Source of the DNA: Ruminiclostridium sp.
GTDB taxonomy: Bacteria; Bacillota; Clostridia; Oscillospirales; Ruminococcaceae
Assembly: GCA_017395555.1 (NCBI GenBank)
Contig: JAFPUE010000133.1
Coordinates: 1-64,000 of the forward strand
Length of the DNA: 64,000 bases
Reading direction: 5' to 3'
Position 1 is the stretch's first letter, and every line of letters starts with the position of its first letter. Below are positions 17,269 to 24,261 of the stretch, one piece after another. A program made the position numbers and the translations under genes. A model generated the notes under the pieces. The model saw nothing but the letters and a program-made list of their open reading frames with translations, ran no database searches and was not told the DNA's origin.

Positions 17269-19443
17269 ATGAAAGACCTTCTGAAAAAGATAGACGACTG
17301 TATGAACCGTACCGCGGAGAGCGCACCGCCGCCCTCCGTGGGCGCGGAATATCCCGCGATGTTCATTTATATCGGCAAAAGCTCCACGGCGAGCTGTCCC
17401 GCAGTGCGCAGACACCTTAAAGAGCGCCTTACAAACGGGGGCAGCATACTTCACGCCGCTGTGGGTGAGGACTGCCCGGACGCGGATTTCACGCTGCGGT
17501 TCGATATCCCGTCGGTTCGCGGCGACGCGCTGAAATACATCACCGGAAGCGATTCGCTGCTCGCGGAGTTCAACGCGCAGGTAAAAAACGCAGTCGATAA
17601 GCTGATGATGTCGCAGGGATTCCCGCAGACGAACAGATGTATGCTGTTCATAGTGACCGATTCGGACAGCGCAGCAAACGCACTTCTGCCCGAATTTGTA
17701 ATGCTTTTCACCGAGACGGCGCACATTCGTGTCGTTACATATCTTTTTGTGAATTTCAGCACCGGCGAGGACGGGTATTTGAACTCCGCCGCGTTTTTCC
17801 GCGAGCTGGAGGATTGCCGAGGCGAGAACTTCTTGTATGACGCGCCGGTGATGTTCCGCGGAAATCAGCGTATAAGCGTGCATTGGGAGGGTCCCGTTTT
17901 CGGGACGGTGTTCTTCCTTGAAATGTACCGCAGCGATATGAAATACAGCCCGCACAATGCGGTCAACAACGCGCACATTGCCGCTATGACAGCCGTTCTT
18001 CGTGACCGTGAGGACCCGGAGCCGCTGCCGCCCGGTGCGTTCTGCACGGCGGGATATTCGGCGGCGAAGATGCCGGCGCGGACAATCTCGCACGTTATGT
18101 ACAGAGCGCTCGCGGAGCTGCTTGTCGGCAGACAGGACAGCGATACACCGGAGATCCCGGTGAACGAGCTTTTCGGATATGACGCTGTTGCGGAGGCTTG
18201 CGGCAGAGTTACCGCGGGACTTCCCGATATAAACACGGTGCTGTCCGTCCTCCCGGCAGGCAACGGCACCAGTGAGCCCGATACCGTCCGCAACACGAAT
18301 GTGCGCGACATACTCGGGTATTACGGCGGAGCGGACGAGAGCTTCTTCACCGAGAAGTTCGTCAACGCGTCTGTGCCGCTCACAGAATACTGTGACAGTA
18401 TAAATGTCTCCGGGATAATTTCCGGATATATAAACAAAGGAACTCTGCGGTTCAGCGAGGCGCTGAAGCTGCTCGGACACGACAGCGCGATCTGCGCATG
18501 TCTGGGCGAAGTGAACGAACGTCTCGACACCGAGGAAAAGGAGCTGACAGAGCAGCTTGAAAAGGTGCTTTCACAGCCCTGTCCCGCGCTCCCGCACGGC
18601 CTGTTCTCGAAGCCTACCGGCTGTGACATACTCGCGTCTGCGGTTTCCCTCAAATACAGCATCAAGCTTGAGATACTCAAGCGTAAAATGATGAAGCGGC
18701 TCGTGACCGGGATACTCGGGCAGGTGAGCGAGCTTGCCGGCTCTATGACCACCGCGCTGAGCAGTCTCAAAGCCTTTATTGACACGCTCTCGGAGGAGAT
18801 ACTCCGAGAGATCTACGACAGCGAATCCACGCTCACCGATGCCGACGCTTTCAATGACTGCTACTCGGCAGTCGTTAAGAAGGCCTACGATGAGCTTGAC
18901 GGCTCCGGCGGCATAACCGCCATACTGAAAGGCAGGGAGCTTTACAATATACTGATGAACTGCGGCAAAAACGGCACCGCAGAGTTTGAGGATATCACCC
19001 TCGACATTTACCGAAGTCTTGTTACCGCGCCGTCCGTTCGCGAGGTATTCGCGAGAACGTTCGACGAGGAGCTTTACGAGCGCTACGCACACACCGGCGG
19101 CGGAAAGGACCGCGGCTGGGTAGATGCGAGACTTATAGAGAAGCTGAAATACGAGTGCTGTGCGAACCTTCGGTACAGCGTTTTCCAGCCGAGCAACATT
19201 CTCTGCTGCATGGGCAACAGCGATATCGGATTCGTGAAGAAGATGTCCGGCTACGAGGACCCGGCGTTCAACACCGTTCACGCGGGCAATGTGAACAGCG
19301 CGTCCTTTGAGCAGCTTGCCATATACAACGTACCCTCTGCGGAGAGCGCGGTATATGTGAACGAGTGCAGGAAGGTGTACGACGGGTACGTTTCCGCAAA
19401 CGGAGACAGACTGTATGTGGAAAGAATAATGAATAGTGAATAA
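17269..19443 (+). CDS. Degenerate tubulin-like partner protein (pseudo-tubulin)
   Basis: The 724-residue product can be aligned by eye with the gene before it. AMFIYIGKSSTASCPAVRRH (30-49) matches the GLGGTG loop region, FIVTDSDSAANALLPEFVML (127-146) matches SGGTGSGTFIDIPY, and RVVTYLFVNFS with NSAAFFRELEDC matches MGFLFTPDVN and the following helix. Both also share a C-terminal pattern (FNTVHAGNVNSASFEQLAIY against RHKIISPYTNRISIFTFG). All GTP-contacting glycines are lost, so it is probably a non-hydrolysing subunit or cap. GGAG precedes ATG 17269, 13 bases after the previous stop. Its last codons lie inside a dispersed repeat. Confidence 0.78.
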   Translation: MKDLLKKIDDCMNRTAESAPPPSVGAEYPAMFIYIGKSSTASCPAVRRHLKERLTNGGSILHAAVGEDCPDADFTLRFDIPSVRGDALKYITGSDSLLAEFNAQVKNAVDKLMMSQGFPQTNRCMLFIVTDSDSAANALLPEFVMLFTETAHIRVVTYLFVNFSTGEDGYLNSAAFFRELEDCRGENFLYDAPVMFRGNQRISVHWEGPVFGTVFFLEMYRSDMKYSPHNAVNNAHIAAMTAVLRDREDPEPLPPGAFCTAGYSAAKMPARTISHVMYRALAELLVGRQDSDTPEIPVNELFGYDAVAEACGRVTAGLPDINTVLSVLPAGNGTSEPDTVRNTNVRDILGYYGGADESFFTEKFVNASVPLTEYCDSINVSGIISGYINKGTLRFSEALKLLGHDSAICACLGEVNERLDTEEKELTEQLEKVLSQPCPALPHGLFSKPTGCDILASAVSLKYSIKLEILKRKMMKRLVTGILGQVSELAGSMTTALSSLKAFIDTLSEEILREIYDSESTLTDADAFNDCYSAVVKKAYDELDGSGGITAILKGRELYNILMNCGKNGTAEFEDITLDIYRSLVTAPSVREVFARTFDEELYERYAHTGGGKDRGWVDARLIEKLKYECCANLRYSVFQPSNILCCMGNSDIGFVKKMSGYEDPAFNTVHAGNVNSASFEQLAIYNVPSAESAVYVNECRKVYDGYVSANGDRLYVERIMNSE

Positions 19444-19498
19444 TGAATAATGAATAATTGTGGAGCGCGCTTTGCGCGCAATATCTGAATCGTGACGA
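19429..19498. repeat. Variable-stem hairpin repeat, copy B
   Basis: AATAATGAATAGTGAATAATG units precede TTGTGGA, the stem GCGCGC-TTT-GCGCGC (19465-19479) and TCTGAATCGTGACGAAA. The repeat supplies the final codons and stop of the pseudo-tubulin gene. Confidence 0.8.
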
Positions 19499-19540
19499 AA
19501 CTTAAAGCCTTTCATTCATTTGATGAGGGAACGGTATTAT

Positions 19541-20134
19541 ATGGAATGTTACATTAAAAATATCTCGGCTTCCCGCACCGAAGACGGCAACGTCAGCGTT
19601 TCATGGAACTGGCCGGCGGGGCAGAGCTGTGTGAGAGTGGTTTTCGAGCATAAGCTCGCGGGCAGGGAAGTGACCTCGCTCTCCGCGGCGGAGCTCTCGG
19701 ATTGCTCCGATCTGTGCTTCATGGACGAATTTCGGATATCCGGCGGAAAGTACATATACCCCGTCTCGGACAGCGAAGCGGGACTGCTGCGGTTCAGAGT
19801 GTACTGCTGCGACAGCCCGGAGAGCACCGATTTCACAAAGTCGAGCGATACCGCGAAGATAACCGGTATCACGCTTAACATACGATACAGGATAACAGAG
19901 AAAAAAAGCGGCAAAACCTACAAGAAAGCCGCTATCGAGATAGACACGGACTCGGATATCATAGCCGGGACGCTCGCGTACAGGATAATGCCGGGACGGG
20001 CGGTGTACAGCGTCGGCAGGTATCTTCCCCGCGGAAAGTCCGTGATAGGTCCCGTTATACTCGACGCGCGCGACAGTATCGCGCTTGAACTCGCGGCGGG
20101 ACACGAGGATGAATTTGCGCTGACCGCGCAGTGA
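19541..20134 (+). CDS. Beta-rich protein, possible FN3-like domain
   Basis: A 197-residue soluble protein without signal peptide. Residues about 1-100 (NISASRTEDGNVSVSWNWPA, then VRVVFEHK and LRFRVYCCD) follow the strand pattern of a fibronectin type III domain with the typical W-x-W; the rest is also beta-rich (KSGKTYKKAAIEIDTD). I do not recognise a specific family. It sits between the pseudo-tubulin and the zinc-ribbon GTPase and probably acts as an adaptor in the same complex. ATG 19541 is chosen over 19520 and 19526 because homology-like sequence begins there and GAGGGAACGG lies upstream. Confidence 0.65.
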   Translation: MECYIKNISASRTEDGNVSVSWNWPAGQSCVRVVFEHKLAGREVTSLSAAELSDCSDLCFMDEFRISGGKYIYPVSDSEAGLLRFRVYCCDSPESTDFTKSSDTAKITGITLNIRYRITEKKSGKTYKKAAIEIDTDSDIIAGTLAYRIMPGRAVYSVGRYLPRGKSVIGPVILDARDSIALELAAGHEDEFALTAQ

Positions 20135-20150
20135 AAGGAAGCACATACTC

Positions 20151-21170
20151 TTGGCTGAACGAAGATGTATATTCTGCGGCAGGCTTGCCGATATCGGTAT
20201 GAACGCGCTTTTCCGGCTGCCTCCCGATCACAGGCGTGTGCCGGACGACATATACCGCAGATACGCGGAATCCCGCGGCATATACGGCATATCTACGATG
20301 ATGCCGGACGTGTGCGGGCGCAGCTCCCCGGATTTCGGAGCAATGTCCTCCGAGGACGGAAAGCCGGTGCTTATTACAAAGACCGGGCGAATCACCGACA
20401 TTCTTGTCTGCCCGTCCTGCCATAACGAGCTGTACCGTGACACGGACGACGCTTCCGTGCATACCGCCGTGGTGTTCGGAACGGCGGGAAGCGGAAAAAC
20501 GACACTTATACTGACTCTTACGGAGAGCTGTGTTACACGGCAGTTCTCCTCAGATAACCACTATCGCTACATTCTCAATGAGGAAATATACGACGGTCAC
20601 GATCTGACCGAGGCAGCGCATAAGTCTGTCGCGGGAACGGCTCCCGCCGATCTTCGCGAGCCTGTTGCCATTTACCGCGTCTCCGAGGCATCGTCGGACG
20701 AAAAGGTGGTGTGCGATGTGCTGCACGACACGTCCGCGGGTGACCGGGAGGACGATTATGCGGTGGGAACGGCGCTTCCGTTTGCTTCCGATGCCGCGCA
20801 TTACGTCTATTGCATACCCGTCGATATGCTCTCAAAAGCGGTCATTTTTGGCAGCGAGAGCGAGGATATGCTTATCCGCCGGGATCTTTACGCGATGACG
20901 AGAGCGTTTGCGTACTCGGACAAAACCCCGGTGCTTGATATAGTGATAACGAAGTTCGATCTCGCCGAAAAGTGCGGCGGGGCGGGCGAAGACATATATA
21001 ATATGCGTGACAGCGAGAACGCGCTGAAAAACTACCTGTACTCCGCATATCCGGCTGTGCGGGAAATGGAGCCGTTCTTCTCCGGTATGCGCCTGCACAC
21101 CTTTTCGGCAGCGGCTGCCGCGGAGGACGAGACGGCAGTGGAGAAGCTGTACGATGCACTTTTTGAATAA
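20151..21170 (+). CDS. Zinc-ribbon P-loop GTPase
   Basis: The 339-residue protein begins with a split zinc ribbon (CIFC at 6-9 and CPSC at 87-90), then a GTPase domain. GTAGSGKTTLI (110-120) is the P-loop, DVLHDTSAGD a G3/Walker B region and VITKFDLAEK a G4 motif (T-K-x-D). The start is TTG 20151, with AAGGAAG at the right distance; no better ATG exists before the first zinc motif. The zinc ribbon plus GTPase layout is shared with the two following genes, suggesting a family of three. Its TAA stop is partly made by the MITE target duplication. Confidence 0.8.
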   Translation: MAERRCIFCGRLADIGMNALFRLPPDHRRVPDDIYRRYAESRGIYGISTMMPDVCGRSSPDFGAMSSEDGKPVLITKTGRITDILVCPSCHNELYRDTDDASVHTAVVFGTAGSGKTTLILTLTESCVTRQFSSDNHYRYILNEEIYDGHDLTEAAHKSVAGTAPADLREPVAIYRVSEASSDEKVVCDVLHDTSAGDREDDYAVGTALPFASDAAHYVYCIPVDMLSKAVIFGSESEDMLIRRDLYAMTRAFAYSDKTPVLDIVITKFDLAEKCGGAGEDIYNMRDSENALKNYLYSAYPAVREMEPFFSGMRLHTFSAAAAAEDETAVEKLYDALFE

Positions 21171-21171
21171 A

Positions 21172-21332
21172 GGCAATACCGCACAAATAGACGCACGCAT
21201 CTTGCTTGCATATTATTCCGTCATCTTGACCAAATTTTCCTTGACTTGCGCCAGCAAGCCTGCGTCAAATTTAGCCAATCTGACGAAAAATCTGACTGCG
21301 CAATCTTCGCACGCTCTTTGTGCGGTATAGCC
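21172..21332. mobile_element. MITE copy 2 (161 bp) inside the GTPase locus
   Basis: The ends GGCAATACCGCACAAATAG and CTCTTTGTGCGGTATAGCC are imperfect inverted repeats, flanked by a TAAA duplication (21168-21171 and 21333-21336). It shares internal segments with copy 1 at 9286 but lacks about 55 bases of that copy's interior. It lies between two genes of the operon and adds about 160 untranslated bases there. Confidence 0.82.
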
Positions 21333-21361
21333 TAAAAGAAATCGGAGCGGAAAAGAGAACA

Positions 21362-22546
21362 ATGAACAACAACAGATATTCGGAGGACGCTTACGAAATA
21401 GTCTGTCCGTACTGCTTCAAGCGGTACTCAAACTATAATGCGCTGTTTGTCGATTATCGGAACACGGCGGAGGAGGTCTATCCGGAATATGAGGAATATC
21501 TGAAATACTTCCTCGGGACGGAGGCTTACGGCGGCAGGAAGATGCCGTTATACTTCCGCAAGCGCGCAAATGACGGCATACCGAACGTTTTCGCTGCGGG
21601 AACCGAGACAGACGAGGTCTCCTACGTCAGAGCGTGTCCGCATTGCTGCAATATCCTTCCGGCACTTGCGGGGAAGGTGAAGACATTCTCGGTGGTGGTC
21701 ACCGGCTCGGACGACGCGGAGCGCAGCTTCTACATCGCCTCGGTGCTCCACAGGCTGAACCGGGATATGATGTCGGGCTTCGGCGCGAGCTTTATGCCAG
21801 CCGATCTGAAAACGGCGAATATGTTCTTTGAGCAGTACGAGGAGCCGCTTTACGCAAGCGGACTTGTCCCGGAAGCGGCGGCTTCGATATCACCGCTCGT
21901 GTACGAGTTCAACAGGATAGGCGCGGCTGCACCGGAGGAATGGAAGGGAAACGTTGTTACCTACAACAGCGCTTTGCTGTACATCTACAACATAGACCGT
22001 GATCTGTGCGAGAGATACCCGATGATAGCATACAACGCTATCGCGCAGGCGAACGGCTTCGCGGTGATATCCGATCTCGCGGAGGCTGCTCCGTCGGACG
22101 ATCCGGCTTATGACCCGTGGCTCGGATATCTTACCGACACATTCAGGCGGATATTCGGCTCTTCACCTGCGGAGCGTCCCGCCGCACTAATAATGACAAA
22201 AGCGGATAAGGTATTCACGGACGACAGGAAATGGACGGCGATGATAAAGACAGATGCCGCCGACAAAGCGGAGAAGCTGTTCCCGACTTCCGCGTACCGT
22301 TCAAGGAGCGACAAGGCGGAGGCGGTATTCAGGACCCGTATCCCGTCGCATTATTCGGCATATTCGGCACTGTTCGCGAAGGAAAGCTCGATGTATTTCA
22401 CGGAACGAACGTTATTTGAACCGAAGGACGACGGTACAGCGGTGATCAACGACTGCAAAGTCACGGAAGCCTCGTTCGAGTGGCTACTGTCGAGGTTTTC
22501 CGTACTGCCGGAGAGCGTGACAAAGAGCTTTACCATAACAATGTGA
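21362..22546 (+). CDS. Zinc-ribbon pseudo-GTPase
   Basis: The 394-residue protein parallels the gene at 22849. It has CPYC (15-18), CPHC (92-95), a strand VVVTGSDDAERSFYIASVLH (111-130) matching the active paralogue's FAGDTAVGKTVYITTLINRL, GLVPEAAASISPLVYEF matching GLLPEHTHVNEVVEPLIYEL, and a retained TKAD. The P-loop lysine and following hydroxyl residue are gone, and no D-x-x-G box is visible, so it should not bind GTP in the usual way. A regulatory partner of the next gene's GTPase is the natural inference. ATG 21362 lies just after the MITE; AAGAGA is a weak ribosome site. Confidence 0.78.
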   Translation: MNNNRYSEDAYEIVCPYCFKRYSNYNALFVDYRNTAEEVYPEYEEYLKYFLGTEAYGGRKMPLYFRKRANDGIPNVFAAGTETDEVSYVRACPHCCNILPALAGKVKTFSVVVTGSDDAERSFYIASVLHRLNRDMMSGFGASFMPADLKTANMFFEQYEEPLYASGLVPEAAASISPLVYEFNRIGAAAPEEWKGNVVTYNSALLYIYNIDRDLCERYPMIAYNAIAQANGFAVISDLAEAAPSDDPAYDPWLGYLTDTFRRIFGSSPAERPAALIMTKADKVFTDDRKWTAMIKTDAADKAEKLFPTSAYRSRSDKAEAVFRTRIPSHYSAYSALFAKESSMYFTERTLFEPKDDGTAVINDCKVTEASFEWLLSRFSVLPESVTKSFTITM

Positions 22547-22598
22547 GATAATTGATAATTTTGGATCGCGCTTACGCGCGTTATCTGAATCGTGACGA
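22547..22598. repeat. Variable-stem hairpin repeat, copy C
   Basis: AGATAATTGATAATTTTGGA is followed by a CGCGC/GCGCG stem (22567-22580) and TCTGAATCGTGACGAGA (GAATCGTGACGA at 22587-22598). It starts right after the pseudo-GTPase stop codon. Confidence 0.75.
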
Positions 22599-22611
22599 GA
22601 CCCGATATAAA

Positions 22612-22832
22612 GCGAAATATCGCCAGCCCCACTGCATTTCAGCCTGCGGTTGTCCATAGCTGTACGCTCTGAAATACTGCATTTGTTTAGGGTGTCCAGC
22701 ACCCTTTTTTAAAGGGTGCTGGCGGGGTCGCAGGGTCGCGGCACTATGCCGCGAGTAGGCTGCCCAAAGCGCGCACGATGCGCGCAAAAAAGCAGCCGAA
22801 GCAGAGCCCCGTCTCAAAAATCTCTCTTCAAC
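22612..22832. repeat. Long modular intergenic repeat, copy 2
   Basis: The order matches copy 1: GCCAGCCCCACTGCATTTC, palindrome, CTCTGAAATACTGCATTTGT, TTAGGGTGTCCAGCACCC, its inverse GGGTGCTGG, GGGGTCGCAGGG and CCCCGTCTCAAAAATCTCTC. It carries the extra palindromes GCCGCGAGTAGGC-type and GCGCGCACGATGCGCGC (22771-22787). No gene is visible. Confidence 0.65.
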
Positions 22833-22848
22833 GAAAGGAAGAAACAAA

Positions 22849-24234
22849 TTGGCAATGATAAAGAAAGCCGAGGAGGAAGCACCGGCTGTCTATCCGATAA
22901 AATGCCCGTACTGCTTCAAATCCTTCGCCGCGGACGAGGTGCATTTCCGTGCGCCGACACCGAAGCACTACGCTGTGGATCAGCGTTCCGGCGAGAGGGT
23001 GATACGAGAGGACAGTATAATCGACAGAAACCTTGCCGATTATTACCGGCAGTTCGGACGTCAGGCACCGCGAAGGTTCCCGATCATAGCGCCGAAGGGC
23101 GGAGTGAGCGGCGATGAATACATAGGTATGGCTGTGGGCGGAGACCCGGTAACATACAGGGACGGGGTGATGTACTCTGTAAAGACCGAGTTCGGCGACG
23201 ATACCGAGAAGCGGCTTTGCCCGTACTGCCACAACGATCTGCCCAAATCGGCAGGCTACACAAAAAGCTACACCATAGCATTCGCGGGTGATACCGCTGT
23301 CGGCAAGACCGTATATATTACCACACTTATAAACCGGCTGCAATTTCTCGATGACGGCTTCAAATCGATGCTGATGCCGCTTACGGGAGCTGTCTCCGAT
23401 AAGTACGAGACCTACTACTTCACGCCGATGTACCGTGAGGGGCTGCTTCCGGAGCATACGCACGTCAACGAGGTAGTCGAGCCGCTGATATATGAGCTTC
23501 GTGTGGGAATCAATAAGATAAACGGCGATAATGTTGCAGACAAGACCGTGACGCTCACATTCTACGACGTTGCGGGAGACGGCATAAAGAATGCGGATTA
23601 TGTGAACACGCGCGCAAGACACCTCAAATACGCGGACGCTTTCCTGTATATGGTTGACCCGATGCAGACGGGAGCCGCGCAGAGACTTGCCGCTCTCAAT
23701 GCCAACGCGAGTGCGGACTATATCCTTGGCAGAGGCGATGCGGTGAAGATACTTGAATCCTTCTTCACGCAGGATATTGATTTCAAGGATAAGCCGACTG
23801 CGATCGTGCTCACCAAGAGCGATCTGCTCAAATCCACGGAGACGACGCAGCGCTATTTCAGCCGCGACAGCATAATCTACCGGCAGTGCGAGCATAAGGG
23901 CTGGCTCGATATGGAGCAGGTAACACAGATGAACACCGAGGTACACAACTTCTTCGGCATCACCGCTCCGCTGTTCCGGAAGAACGTTGACTTTATGTTC
24001 AACAATGTCGGATATTTCGCGGTATCGGCACTCGGCGGACCTACCGAGACCGTAAAGACCGAGGACAACACCGAGCGCAAGAAGATCGCCGGCGGAATAC
24101 CGCAGGAGATACGCGTTGAGGAGCCGTTCCTATGGATACTCGCGCAGCTCGGCATTGTACCCGACAAGCCGCCCGAGGAGCCCAAGCAGAAGCAGACCGG
24201 CGGCGGGCTGTTCAAGAGACTGTTTTCAAGATAA
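22849..24234 (+). CDS. Zinc-ribbon GTPase, active paralogue
   Basis: The 461-residue protein has CPYC (19-22) and CPYC (124-127) knuckles that pair into a zinc ribbon. A complete GTPase core follows: P-loop GDTAVGKT (147-154), G3 YDVAGDG (239-245) and G4 LTKSD (321-325). A short basic amphipathic tail (GGGLFKRLFSR) could touch the membrane. TTG 22849 is preferred because AGGA lies 9 bases upstream; an ATG two codons later is possible. It is the likely active member of the pair with 21362 and is followed after 27 bases by the GAP1-like gene. Confidence 0.85.
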   Translation: MAMIKKAEEEAPAVYPIKCPYCFKSFAADEVHFRAPTPKHYAVDQRSGERVIREDSIIDRNLADYYRQFGRQAPRRFPIIAPKGGVSGDEYIGMAVGGDPVTYRDGVMYSVKTEFGDDTEKRLCPYCHNDLPKSAGYTKSYTIAFAGDTAVGKTVYITTLINRLQFLDDGFKSMLMPLTGAVSDKYETYYFTPMYREGLLPEHTHVNEVVEPLIYELRVGINKINGDNVADKTVTLTFYDVAGDGIKNADYVNTRARHLKYADAFLYMVDPMQTGAAQRLAALNANASADYILGRGDAVKILESFFTQDIDFKDKPTAIVLTKSDLLKSTETTQRYFSRDSIIYRQCEHKGWLDMEQVTQMNTEVHNFFGITAPLFRKNVDFMFNNVGYFAVSALGGPTETVKTEDNTERKKIAGGIPQEIRVEEPFLWILAQLGIVPDKPPEEPKQKQTGGGLFKRLFSR

Positions 24235-24261
24235 CGATAATAATTTTGGAGGAAATCCGTT

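Noticed and set aside
17197..18480. Long open frame on the minus strand opposite the pseudo-tubulin start
   Set aside because: It lies entirely opposite well-supported coding sequence, has no ribosome site or promoter and its translation is of mirror composition (rich in R, V, H). It is a shadow.
22828..23946. Long open frame on the minus strand opposite the active GTPase
   Set aside because: It has no start signal and a composition typical of antisense frames in this GC-rich-codon genome.
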